Shown here in pieces: positions 56,394 to 64,000 of a stretch of DNA of 64,000 nucleotides. A program made the position numbers and the translations under genes. Numbering within the stretch: position 1 is the stretch's first letter; every line of letters starts with the position of its first letter. The stretch is taken from assembly GCF_964212655.1 (NCBI RefSeq), contig NZ_OZ156465.1, forward strand, positions 4,682,094-4,746,093, written 5' to 3'. The notes below the pieces were generated by a model. That model did not search any database, was not told where the DNA came from, and saw nothing but the letters and a program-made list of their open reading frames with translations. The stretch comes from Candidatus Thiodiazotropha sp. LNASS1 (GTDB taxonomy: Bacteria > Pseudomonadota > Gammaproteobacteria > Chromatiales > Chromatiaceae).

Positions 56394-56405
56394 TGTAACC
56401 ACACC

Positions 56406-56996
56406 ATGAAACCCTACTCAGAAGCCTGTGATGAGAATAAAGCGCCCATCCTGGAAGTGCTTCTACGCCTGTTCCGTGATGTTCAGACCGTCCTTGAGAT
56501 CGGCAGCGGTACCGGTCAGCATGCGGTCCACTTCGCCGCCGCCATGCCCCACCTAACCTGGCAGACCAGTGACATGGAGGAGAATCATCCGGGGATCCAT
56601 GCCTGGTTGCGGGAGGCCGCTCTGCCCAATGTTCGCAATCCGCTCGGGCTGGATGTGAGTCGTGCATGGCCTGCCGGGGAGTATGATGCGATCTTCAGTG
56701 CCAATACCACCCACATCATGTCATGGCCTGAAGTCGAACTGATGTTTCAGGGAGTCGGGCAGGTACTGAAACGAGGAGGCTGTTTTGCACTCTATGGCCC
56801 ATTCAATTATCAGGGAGGGTATACCAGCGAAAGCAATCAAAGGTTTGATCAGTGGCTGAAATCAAGGGATCCCTTGAGTGGTATTCGGGATTTCGAAATG
56901 CTCGATGAACTCGCCGCTTCAAATCATCTGATCTTCTCCGAGGATGTGGAGATGCCTGTGAATAACCGAATTCTGGTGTGGTACAGGGATCGCTGA
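56406..56996 (+). CDS. DUF938-family SAM-dependent methyltransferase-like protein
   Basis: 196 aa. Starts MKPYSEACDENKAPILEVLL; SAM-binding motif VLEIGSGTGQHAVHFA (about 32-47), then MEENHPGIHAWL and AIFSANTTHIMSWPEVELMF, all typical of DUF938. Members are widely conserved but substrates are unknown. It lies 12 bp after the hemF stop and may be co-transcribed, though the fused palindrome lies in between. Confidence 0.85.
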   Translation: MKPYSEACDENKAPILEVLLRLFRDVQTVLEIGSGTGQHAVHFAAAMPHLTWQTSDMEENHPGIHAWLREAALPNVRNPLGLDVSRAWPAGEYDAIFSANTTHIMSWPEVELMFQGVGQVLKRGGCFALYGPFNYQGGYTSESNQRFDQWLKSRDPLSGIRDFEMLDELAASNHLIFSEDVEMPVNNRILVWYRDR

Positions 56997-57176
56997 GCGG
57001 CACACGATCGCTCTCCACAGAAACAATTTCAGGCGTATTTAATCTGTTGAAAAACATGGAGATATCTTCTTCTCTTCCGGTTCAGGCGTGGTTCAGTTTC
57101 AACCTCGTAAGCTTTAACCATATCGAGAGAGTGACTTACAAGTCAGGATTAAAGCTTAGAGAGCAGGAGAGAAGAG

Positions 57177-57710
57177 ATGAAGACAGAGGCATTGACAATT
57201 GGTACAGCACTCATGATTGCATCGATGACAGCCGCTGCCGGTCAGCGCGACTACTTTCACGATACCGCCAAGGTTATCGATGTTGAGCCGATCTACCGCA
57301 ATGTAGAGGTTTCGTATCCCGAGAGAGAGTGTTGGGATCAGGAGGTCGACCGCTATCATCCGGATGGACGCCGTTACACCGGCACGGTATTGGGCGGTAT
57401 TATCGGTGGCGTGGTAGCGAACAAGATCAGTCGAGGCCGTGGTCGAGGCAGAGATGCCGCCACCCTGGCGGGCACTCTGCTCGGTGGTGCCATCGGTCAC
57501 GATCTCAGTCAGCAGCACCGGGGCGGGCACCACACCACATCGGTGGAACGCCGTTGTGAAGTCACACACCACACCCGCTACGAGGAACAATTGGTCGGCT
57601 ATGATGTAACATATCGGTATAAGGGGCGTGAATTCACTACCCGTACCAATAATCATCCCGGAAAAAGGATTCCGGTTGCGGTAACTGTCAGACCAGTGGG
57701 TGATGATTAG
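57177..57710 (+). CDS. Glycine-zipper 2TM periplasmic/outer-membrane protein
   Basis: 177 aa. Signal peptide (LTIGTALMIASMTAAAG). The middle has the glycine-zipper pair GTVLGGIIGGVVANKISRG and GTLLGGAIGHDLSQQ (about 75-120). The C-terminal region is polar and tyrosine-rich (CEVTHHTRYEEQLVGYDV). Relatives such as Rick17kDa/SlyB-type proteins stabilise the envelope. It precedes the PepSY/two-component module, whose sensor resembles PhoQ, and slyB is PhoP-controlled in enterics; a regulatory link is a guess. Confidence 0.85.
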   Translation: MKTEALTIGTALMIASMTAAAGQRDYFHDTAKVIDVEPIYRNVEVSYPERECWDQEVDRYHPDGRRYTGTVLGGIIGGVVANKISRGRGRGRDAATLAGTLLGGAIGHDLSQQHRGGHHTTSVERRCEVTHHTRYEEQLVGYDVTYRYKGREFTTRTNNHPGKRIPVAVTVRPVGDD

Positions 57711-57736
57711 AGCTAACACTACACAAATCCAAGACG

Positions 57737-58003
57737 ATGACGAATAGAACTCGATTTATATCCAAAATGCTGTTGTGCGCACTGCTGCTGATATCCAGCC
57801 TCTATGCCAAAGGCGATATGAGCCTGGATCAAGCGGTGGAGCAGGCCAAACAGCGTCTGGGAGGTCGAGTGATCTCCGCCGAGACGCGGGAACGTGATGG
57901 CAAGCGGGTTCACAACGTCCGTATCCTTACCAAGGAAGGCAAGGTGCGTAGATTGCGGATCAATGCCGAAGGCGGTCGTCGTCACCACAAAGGTCGCCGT
58001 TGA
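57737..58003 (+). CDS. Small secreted PepSY-domain protein
   Basis: 88 aa. Signal peptide to about residue 24 (MLLCALLLISSLYAKG), then a single PepSY-type domain (SLDQAVEQAKQRLGGRVIS...VHNVRILTKEGKVRRLRIN) and a basic tail (GGRRHHKGRR). PepSY proteins bind or inhibit proteases, or sense at the membrane. It lies 95 bp upstream of a response regulator and sensor kinase, an arrangement common for PhoPQ-like pairs; a sensory partner role is plausible. Confidence 0.82.
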   Translation: MTNRTRFISKMLLCALLLISSLYAKGDMSLDQAVEQAKQRLGGRVISAETRERDGKRVHNVRILTKEGKVRRLRINAEGGRRHHKGRR

Positions 58004-58098
58004 TTGGTGCGTTCAACAACTGATCATGAATCGCGGAACAGGCCGTTTTCAGCAATTTTCAACTGACCTGACGATAAGTCCAGGTATCGGATCTGCAG

Positions 58099-58773
58099 AT
58101 GCGTGTGCTATTAGTAGAGGATGAAGCGGATATTCGCGAGCCATTGGCGGATAAACTGCGCAAGCAGGGTTATACCGTAGATAGTGCCGAGGATGGTGCC
58201 GCCGGACTGTTTCTCGGCAGGGAGTATGGCATCGACGTGGGTATCGTCGATATCGGATTGCCAAAGTTGTCAGGGATAGAGTTGATCAGGGAGCTGCGTA
58301 AGCTGGACAAGCACTTTCCGATTCTGATTCTGACCGCCCGCGGCAACTGGCAGGACAAGGTCGAGGGGCTGGAGGCGGGCGCCGATGACTATCTGGTCAA
58401 ACCATTCCACGTGGAAGAACTGCTGGCCCGTCTTAATGCACTGTTGCGACGTACTGGCGGTTGGTCACAACCGGTGCTTTCGGGTGGTCCGGTGGAACTC
58501 GATACCCGTACCCAGTCGGTCACCCTGCATGGCGATCCGGTGGAATTGACAGCCTATGAATACAAGGTGCTCGAGTACATGATGCTGCATGCCGGAAAGG
58601 TAATCTCCAAGACCGATCTTACTGAGCACATCTACGACCAGGATTGGGATCGCGACAGTAATACCATCGAGGTGTTCGTACGCCGCCTGCGAAAAAAGCT
58701 CGATCCGGATGAGCGCTACAAACCGATAGAAACGCTCCGTGGTCGAGGTTACCGCTTTGCCCTCGAACGCTGA
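58099..58773 (+). CDS. OmpR/PhoP-family response regulator
   Basis: 224 aa. Receiver: LLVEDEADIREPLADKL with acidic pair, phospho-Asp in VGIVDIGLPKLSG (about 51), Thr in ILTARGNWQDKVEG, Lys in YLVKPFHVEEL. C-terminal winged-helix domain ends in EVFVRRLRKKLDPDERYKPI and TLRGRGYRFALER. It is closest in pattern to PhoP. The sensor kinase gene follows after 40 bp and a PepSY gene precedes. Confidence 0.93.
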   Translation: MRVLLVEDEADIREPLADKLRKQGYTVDSAEDGAAGLFLGREYGIDVGIVDIGLPKLSGIELIRELRKLDKHFPILILTARGNWQDKVEGLEAGADDYLVKPFHVEELLARLNALLRRTGGWSQPVLSGGPVELDTRTQSVTLHGDPVELTAYEYKVLEYMMLHAGKVISKTDLTEHIYDQDWDRDSNTIEVFVRRLRKKLDPDERYKPIETLRGRGYRFALER

Positions 58774-58813
58774 TCCTTTCCACTGTTACCACTAGGGGAG
58801 CAAAACGGCCTGG

Positions 58814-60172
58814 ATGGGACAAGTTCGTACCTTCTCCATACATCAACGCCTGTTGCTGGCTGCCAGTCTGGTATTGAGCGCCTTTCTTGGATTGACGGGA
58901 CTGGCCCTGGACAAGGCATTCCGTTCGGCCAGTGAAGAGGCGCTACAGGCACGCCTGTACAGCAGTGTCTATGCACTTTTGGCGGCGGCAGAGGAGGATG
59001 AAGCGGGACGACTCAGGATGCCTCGGGTATTGACCGATCCCCGTTTCAACCGACCGGAATCGGGACTTTATGCCCAGGTTAGCGGCAAGCAGGAGAGCTA
59101 CCTCTGGATATCACCCTCTTCTGTGGGACACAAGCTTGGCTTTGTACGCGAAATGCAGCCGGGTGAGTCGAAATTCGAACGATTCAAGCTCGACGGCGCC
59201 GCAACCATGGGATTGAGCTTCGGTGTGGTTTGGGAGGATTTCCAAGGCCGTGAACTGCAATATGTCCTGGCGGTGGCAGAGGACTTGAAACCGTTGCAGG
59301 AACAGATTGCCGCATTCCGCGACACCCTTTTTCTCTGGCTTGGCGGCGCTGCGCTGCTGCTGTTGCTGGTACAGGGCTGGGTGTTGCGCTGGGGATTGCA
59401 TCCGTTGCGGGAAGTGGCACACGCGCTGACCGAGATTGAGTCGGGTCGCGAGGATCAACTGAAGGGAGTCTATCCGAAGGAGCTGAATCGTCTGACCTCG
59501 AATATCAATTCCCTGATTCGCCATGCCCAGGCCCGTCAACAGCGTTATCGAGACAGTCTCGGTGACCTTGCCCATAGCCTCAAGACACCCCTGGCGGTTT
59601 TGCAGGGTGTCGCTGAGAATGAGGGTGACAATCAGCTGGCAATTAAAAATACGCTGCGCGAACAGGTCGAGCGCATGAACCAGATCGTCAGCCATCAGCT
59701 GCAACGGGCAGCAGCCTCAGGGAGCAGTGTGCTGACCCAAAACCTGTCCGTCAAACCGGTAGTGGAACGTATCGCGGGCTCCCTGGAAAAGGTCTATCGG
59801 GAACAGAGAATAACCTGGGATCTTGATGTTGCAGAGGGGGTCCTTTTCCGCGGCGATGAGGGCGATCTTATGGAGCTTCTGGGGAACCTGATGGAAAACG
59901 CCTGCAAATACGGTCATGGCCATGTCCGGATCAGGGCGGTAACAGGGAAGGATCTCCATCTAAGCGTGGAGGACAATGGAAAGGGTATACCTGAAGATCA
60001 GGTGAAATCGGTATTACAGCGAGGACATCGTGCCGACCAGCAGCTGCCCGGCCAGGGAATCGGACTCTCGGTCGCTGCCGATATTGTTGCCGCGTATGGG
60101 GGTCGGATCGAAATAGGTGTGGCCGAACAGCTGGGTGGCGCGGCTGTGCAGGTTTATCTCCCCGGAGGATGA
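58814..60172 (+). CDS. PhoQ-like sensor histidine kinase
   Basis: 452 aa. Two membrane helices (about 12-35 and 175-200) bound a periplasmic sensor of about 140 residues. A HAMP-like segment (LHPLREVAHALTEIESG) follows. The phospho-acceptor His is in LGDLAHSLKTPLAVLQG (about 254), the same form as in PhoQ. The N box is LMELLGNLMENACKYGHG and the G box VEDNGKGIP...GQGIGLSVAADIV. It forms a pair with the regulator. The periplasmic region is not strongly acidic, so Mg2+ sensing as in enteric PhoQ is not shown. Confidence 0.92.
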   Translation: MGQVRTFSIHQRLLLAASLVLSAFLGLTGLALDKAFRSASEEALQARLYSSVYALLAAAEEDEAGRLRMPRVLTDPRFNRPESGLYAQVSGKQESYLWISPSSVGHKLGFVREMQPGESKFERFKLDGAATMGLSFGVVWEDFQGRELQYVLAVAEDLKPLQEQIAAFRDTLFLWLGGAALLLLLVQGWVLRWGLHPLREVAHALTEIESGREDQLKGVYPKELNRLTSNINSLIRHAQARQQRYRDSLGDLAHSLKTPLAVLQGVAENEGDNQLAIKNTLREQVERMNQIVSHQLQRAAASGSSVLTQNLSVKPVVERIAGSLEKVYREQRITWDLDVAEGVLFRGDEGDLMELLGNLMENACKYGHGHVRIRAVTGKDLHLSVEDNGKGIPEDQVKSVLQRGHRADQQLPGQGIGLSVAADIVAAYGGRIEIGVAEQLGGAAVQVYLPGG

Positions 60173-60215
60173 AGACCTTCCAACCATTCAGAAAGAGGGT
60201 CGGTGTTCTAATCGT

Positions 60216-61217
60216 TCAATGGTCTGCTACCTGGCTTAACCTGAGGAAATTATCCAAGCGATGGGGTGTAATCTCGGCACTCTCCATGGCCGCCTGAATG
60301 GCACAACCCGGTTCATGGTCGTGACTGCAATTATGAAACCGGCAATGACCGAGAAACGGCCGGAATTCGATAAACCCCTGTTCCAGTTCCTGCCGGGAAA
60401 GATCGGTAAGGCGAAAGCTGCGTACACCCGGTGAATCGATCAGTTCGCCACCCTGGGGAAGGGTATAACAGGTTGCCGCCGAGGTGGTATGTCTACCCAG
60501 GCCGGTCGCATTGGAGAGACGTCCTGTTTCCACCTTCATCGATGGCAGCAGTGCATTGACCAGCGATGACTTACCCACACCTGACTGTCCCAGCATGATA
60601 CTTGTCTCATCCTTCAGATTATCGATCAGAAGATCCAATCCATGTTCACGTTTGGCGCTTACCCCGATAACCGTATATCCGATCGACTTATATGGTTCAA
60701 AGCGCCGCATGAATTCATGTTCCAGTCCCCCTCCCAGCAGGTCGATCTTGTTGATAGCGATCAAGGGTGGGATACCGATGGTTTCGGCAGTCACCAGATA
60801 CTGGTCCAGAAGGTAGCCACTGGGTTCCGGCTTGGGTGCAAGCACTATCACCAGTTGGGTGATATTGGCCGCCAATGGTTTGTATCTGCCGCTGTAGTCT
60901 GGGCGGCTGAGGACACTGCTTCGAGGTTGCAGCGCTGTCACCACACCAGTGGTTTCATCCACCTGTTGCCAAATGACCCAATCACCACAGACTGGGTGGC
61001 CGATATGTTGTCGTGTCTGACAGCGAAACAGCTTGCCCTGTGCGTCCATGACACCCAGGGTTGCACCGTGGCGGATGATAACGCGTCCCTCCAGAGCCGG
61101 ATTGTCCCCAGCCTCTGAAAGTGATTGCCTGGCCTTTGAATCGAGTCGTTTGCGACGTTTCTCCTGTATTGCCTGAATGCGTGTTTTCTGTTGTTTGGTC
61201 AGGCGACGTTTGGCCAT
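60216..61217 (-). CDS. rsgA: Small ribosomal subunit biogenesis GTPase
   Basis: 333 aa circularly permuted GTPase that acts in late 30S maturation. OB-fold N-terminal part (EGRVIIRHGATLGVMDAQGK), G4 motif AINKIDLL at about 155, G1 GQSGVGKSSLVNALL at about 208, G3 DSPGVR, and zinc site FLGHCRFHNCSHDHEPGC near 290-305. The N-terminus is basic. It is followed upstream on the same strand by the small cytochrome c gene 8 bp away, so it may be the last gene of a transcript. Confidence 0.96.
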   Translation of the reverse strand: MAKRRLTKQQKTRIQAIQEKRRKRLDSKARQSLSEAGDNPALEGRVIIRHGATLGVMDAQGKLFRCQTRQHIGHPVCGDWVIWQQVDETTGVVTALQPRSSVLSRPDYSGRYKPLAANITQLVIVLAPKPEPSGYLLDQYLVTAETIGIPPLIAINKIDLLGGGLEHEFMRRFEPYKSIGYTVIGVSAKREHGLDLLIDNLKDETSIMLGQSGVGKSSLVNALLPSMKVETGRLSNATGLGRHTTSAATCYTLPQGGELIDSPGVRSFRLTDLSRQELEQGFIEFRPFLGHCRFHNCSHDHEPGCAIQAAMESAEITPHRLDNFLRLSQVADH

Positions 61218-61225
61218 CGAATGCC

Positions 61226-61510
61226 TCAGGGTTTGATGCCGAACTTGTAGAACTCCAAATTGAGATATGTCGCGGTACTATCGACCTGATCATCAAACCA
61301 GGTCAGGCCAAGATTCTGTTCACAAAAGCGTACCTGTTTGTGTAACCCCGGCAGGGAGGTAACACGCCGGTTTTCCCGCGTATAGACTTCACTGCCGTGA
61401 CACCTGATGCAGTGCTCTTCGTTCAACTGCTTTCCCATTGCGGGGTCGGCCGCCTGTGAGGTTGTTGATGCGAGTGTCAGCATCATTGCGGGTATCACGG
61501 TTTTGATCAT
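61226..61510 (-). CDS. Small periplasmic cytochrome c without a Met axial ligand
   Basis: 94 aa. Signal peptide ([17 protein letters not shown]), then one heme-binding CIRCH (about 34-38). After this motif no Met occurs in the protein; the possible sixth ligands are His in PGLHKQVRF or Cys in VRFCEQNLG. The mature part is only about 73 residues with conserved [18 protein letters not shown]. It resembles small cytochromes c near rsgA in sulfur-oxidising gammaproteobacteria, but the electron partner is unknown. Eight bases separate it from rsgA. Confidence 0.85.
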   Translation of the reverse strand: MIKTVIPAMMLTLASTTSQAADPAMGKQLNEEHCIRCHGSEVYTRENRRVTSLPGLHKQVRFCEQNLGLTWFDDQVDSTATYLNLEFYKFGIKP

Positions 61511-61642
61511 TTGCTATCTCCATTGACCAGTGGTTTCTGTTGTTCCGCAAACGACTGGTATTCGCCTCTCTTCCAGTCATCGGCGCTCGCTATCTGTATG
61601 GGGGAGTGTGAAAATATGGCTGACATAGATATAAATACAGGT

Positions 61643-62881
61643 CTATCGATTCCGGATATTGGCAATACGCACGGGCGCCGGTGGGTGGCTGTCATGAAAC
61701 AGCGAATAGAGCGGATCCGGTGTCAAGGTGCTCGCATTGTCCTGGTAGAGTTTGACCAATGCCTGCACAAGAAATTCTCCATTCGTCTGCCTGACGGCAT
61801 AGTTGTCGGCCTGAAACTCGTAACGACGGGACAGGTAACTCCCCAGGGGCGTAAAAAAGACGGTGAAAACCGGAATCGCCAGCATAAACAGCAGCAGGGC
61901 GGCTGCATTGGAGGGTTGGCTGATCCCCAGGCCGTTATAGAACCATGGCTGTTGAGAGAGCCAGCCCAGCAGGGCCAATCCGAGCAGAGAGAGGAGACCC
62001 ATCAGCAACATCTGTTTCAGGATATGTTTGTAGCGGAAATGGCCAAGCTCGTGGGCCAGGACCGCTTCCATCTCATCAATTGTCAATGCATCCAGCAGGG
62101 TGTCGAAAAAGACAATGCGCTTGCTTTTACCGAAACCGGTGAAATAGGCATTGCCGTGATTAGAACGTTTTGAGCCGTCCATGACAAAGATGCCGTCGCT
62201 GGTAAATCCGCATCGCTGCAATAGGGACTGGATACGGTTCCGCATATCGCCATCATCCAATGGGGTAAATCGATTGAACAACGGGGCGATAAACTTTGGG
62301 TAAGCCCAGCTTAAGGTCAGCGTGAAGCCCATCCAGGCGATCCATGCGGCAAGCCACCAGTATTGACCGGCACCTTGCATGAGTTGCAGGACGATCCAGA
62401 GCAGGGGCCCTCCCAGCAGGATGGAGAGCATGAGGCCGAGCAACCGGTCCTTGAGATATTGCTGCGGGGTGGTGCGGTTGAAACCGAAGGCTGTTTCCAG
62501 GCGGAATGTCCGATAGAGGTCGAATGGCATTTCCAGCAGGTTGTTGATGAGGAAGAAGGAAAAGATGAAAAGCATGCCGATGGTGATCTCTGCCCAGGCA
62601 AGGCCGCGCCACAAGTGATCGAGCAGATCGAGTCCTCCCCCCAGGGTCCATATGAGCAGCAGTGCGACACCCACTACGGCTTCAAGGATCGTAAGGCGAC
62701 CTTTGGCCAGGGTGTAGTCCGCTGCCTTCTGATGCTCGTTGAGTGTCACTCTATCACTGAATTCCCCGGGTACCTGGTTACGATGTCGAGAGACGTGCCC
62801 AAGGTGCCGTAACAGCAACCAGAGTTGAAGCAAGGTGCCAATCGCGAGAAATGTGAGGAATAGTTGGGTAAATATCGGCAT
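61643..62881 (-). CDS. M48-family membrane metallopeptidase (Ste24/CAAX-protease-like)
   Basis: 412 aa with several membrane helices. Zinc site VLAHELGHFRYKH (about 275-287) and third ligand region YEFQADNYAV. N-terminal FSDRVTLNEHQKAADYTLAKG and FRLETAFGFNRTTPQQYLKD match Ste24-type M48 proteins. Bacterial members probably act in membrane-protein quality control. It is divergent from orn with a gap of about 150 bp to the orn start. The 132-bp gap to the cytochrome gene downstream holds no credible gene. Confidence 0.92.
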   Translation of the reverse strand: MPIFTQLFLTFLAIGTLLQLWLLLRHLGHVSRHRNQVPGEFSDRVTLNEHQKAADYTLAKGRLTILEAVVGVALLLIWTLGGGLDLLDHLWRGLAWAEITIGMLFIFSFFLINNLLEMPFDLYRTFRLETAFGFNRTTPQQYLKDRLLGLMLSILLGGPLLWIVLQLMQGAGQYWWLAAWIAWMGFTLTLSWAYPKFIAPLFNRFTPLDDGDMRNRIQSLLQRCGFTSDGIFVMDGSKRSNHGNAYFTGFGKSKRIVFFDTLLDALTIDEMEAVLAHELGHFRYKHILKQMLLMGLLSLLGLALLGWLSQQPWFYNGLGISQPSNAAALLLFMLAIPVFTVFFTPLGSYLSRRYEFQADNYAVRQTNGEFLVQALVKLYQDNASTLTPDPLYSLFHDSHPPAPVRIANIRNR

Positions 62882-63032
62882 CGGTCCAGATTGTTAACTC
62901 AGTCGGAGGTGTACGAATGTTCTATTAGATCATTTCAGTTGAAAAATGCTCACAGTTTTTCAGGGCCTAGAATACAGAGAGTGGCAGCTTCCTGCTAGAA
63001 TCTGGCGGCTGATAATGAAAAAGGATAACAAG

Positions 63033-63581
63033 ATGCCTGTTGATGCCTCCAACCTGATATGGATAGATTTGGAAATGACTGGTCTCGATCCCCAAAATGA
63101 CGAGATTATCGAGATCGCGACGATTGTCACCGATGCACGACTAAACATCCTGGCTGAGGGGCCCATGATCGCAATACACCAGTCACAACGAAGGCTGGAT
63201 GCGATGGATGAGTGGAATCAACGTCAACATGGTGCCTCCGGGCTGATTGAGCGTGTCCAGAAGAGTGACTATGATGAGGCGCGGGCAGAGGCTGAAACCC
63301 TGGAATTTTTGCAGTATTACCTGCCCAGTGGCGCCTCGCCCATGTGTGGCAACAGCATATGTCAGGATCGGCGTTTCCTGGCACGGACGATGCCGAAGCT
63401 TGAGGCCTTTTTTCACTACCGGAATCTGGACGTCAGTACCCTGAAGGAGCTGATGAATAGATGGGCGCCGTCACTGAGCGAGGGATTCTCGAAAGCGGGA
63501 AAACATCTCGCATTGGATGACATCAAGGATTCCATCAATGAATTGTGCTACTACCGGGACCATTTCCTGCGTCTGCCCTGA
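63033..63581 (+). CDS. orn: Oligoribonuclease
   Basis: 182 aa from ATG 63033, chosen because AAGGA lies at 63021-63025 and the product [20 protein letters not shown] aligns with E. coli Orn; upstream in-frame starts would add a leader not seen in the family. DEDDh exonuclease that degrades 2-5-nt RNAs and pGpG. Motifs: [25 protein letters not shown] and [15 protein letters not shown]. pGpG removal links it to c-di-GMP turnover by EAL proteins such as the one at 22.8 kb. Confidence 0.96.
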   Translation: MPVDASNLIWIDLEMTGLDPQNDEIIEIATIVTDARLNILAEGPMIAIHQSQRRLDAMDEWNQRQHGASGLIERVQKSDYDEARAEAETLEFLQYYLPSGASPMCGNSICQDRRFLARTMPKLEAFFHYRNLDVSTLKELMNRWAPSLSEGFSKAGKHLALDDIKDSINELCYYRDHFLRLP

Positions 63582-63596
63582 CATCTGCGATCTATT

Positions 63597-64000
63597 TCAT
63601 TGATAACCCGGATTGCTTTTTCGATGTTGTTTCAAGGCCCATACAATGTGTTCACGTACCAGTGGCGAGCTGTCTTCGAGGCGCTCTTGCAGGGCAGTCA
63701 CAACCCCTGTATTTGTGGGGGCGTTGCCCAGGGCAACGGCGATATTTCTTAACCAGCGGGTATGGCCTAAGCGCCGGATAGCAGATCCTTCGGTACGCTG
63801 CAGGAAAGTGGCCTCGTCCCAATTGAAGAGTGCGACAAGGGTGGCGCTGTCGAGGGAGGCGCGGGGGAGGAAATCGATCTCATGGGTAAGTTGTGCGAAA
63901 CGGTTCCATGGGCAGACCTGCATACAGTCGTCGCAGCCAAATATTCTGTTGCCCATGTCTCGTCTGAGATGCTCAGGTATCGAACCATGGAGTTCGATGG
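63597..64000 (-). CDS. queG: Epoxyqueuosine reductase, C-terminal part (cut by window end)
   Basis: At least 133 residues; the frame is open to the window edge, so the N-terminal cobalamin domain lies outside. Visible: IELHGSIPEHLRRDMGNRIF followed by the second ferredoxin-type cluster GCDDCMQVCPWNRFA and then a HEAT-like helical tail (LRNIAVALGNAPTNTGVVTA, SSPLVREHIVWAL). QueG reduces epoxyqueuosine to queuosine in tRNA. It converges on orn. Confidence 0.93.
   Translation of the reverse strand, partial: IELHGSIPEHLRRDMGNRIFGCDDCMQVCPWNRFAQLTHEIDFLPRASLDSATLVALFNWDEATFLQRTEGSAIRRLGHTRWLRNIAVALGNAPTNTGVVTALQERLEDSSPLVREHIVWALKQHRKSNPGYQ

Noticed and set aside
61507..61626. 39-residue frame on the minus strand that overlaps the cytochrome c start as ATGA
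   Set aside because: It has no recognisable domain or signal, and its length and composition could arise by chance between the M48 gene and the cytochrome gene. Only the overlap supports it.

Overview
The window is a continuous stretch of bacterial chromosome with moderate GC content and dense gene packing. It has no rRNA, tRNA, CRISPR array, phage or intact transposase that I can recognise. The gene content points to a free-living or symbiotic gammaproteobacterium, probably an aerobic Chromatiales-like sulfur-metabolising lineage. Support comes from E. coli-type gshA, prc, orn, rsgA, a PhoPQ-like pair, hemF and bpt/aat, together with the respiratory genes ctaA and SCO, a persulfide dioxygenase, metZ and a small cytochrome c. 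The species assignment is inference and I could not test it.

Layout, 0-13.4 kb: a CorC-type transporter converges on ppk1, followed by an archaeal-type phosphoglycerate mutase homologue and a 2-phosphoglycerate kinase. Next is a response regulator that carries both a PP2C phosphatase and an anti-sigma-like kinase domain. An Mla-like lipid transporter operon (STAS-permease fusion, ATPase, MCE protein, PqiC-like lipoprotein) then faces csiV. 13.4-25.4 kb: mfd, a secreted pentapeptide-repeat protein, a zinc-ribbon protein, SCO and heme A synthase, a divergently transcribed degenerate heme-copper oxidase subunit I homologue, a gamma-glutamylcyclotransferase-like protein and a hemerythrin-PAS-PAS-GGDEF-EAL protein.

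25.5-32 kb holds a tightly coupled seven-gene minus-strand operon: TonB-dependent receptor, periplasmic DUF4198-like protein, NapH/CcoG-like polyferredoxin, CcdA/SafE-like membrane protein, ExbB, ExbD and TonB. It looks like a dedicated outer-membrane uptake machine joined to an inner-membrane redox module. It is my best candidate for an under-described system, perhaps for copper or another redox-active metal.

32-46.5 kb: a lipoprotein made of two tandem copies of a beta-propeller domain, bpt-aat, a PilZ protein, an esterase, a CNB-CNB-acyltransferase fusion, and an mrfB-mrfA-like DNA-repair pair divergent from lexA. The lexA/mrfA gap carries two GTTC-N7-GTTC boxes of the kind known from alphaproteobacterial LexA. 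46.6-64 kb: Nudix, prc, gshA, metZ, methyltransferases, persulfide dioxygenase, hemF, a PepSY/two-component module, rsgA, a cytochrome c, an M48 protease, orn and the end of queG.

A family of mobile-looking palindromic repeats is scattered through the window. There are three long copies (216, 267 and 267 bp) with related ends and two internal hairpin arms. Several tiny remnants also occur, including 20-bp perfect or near-perfect palindromes and a half-end. Some remnants supply the stop codons of the genes they touch (hemF, mrfB and the CNB-acyltransferase gene).
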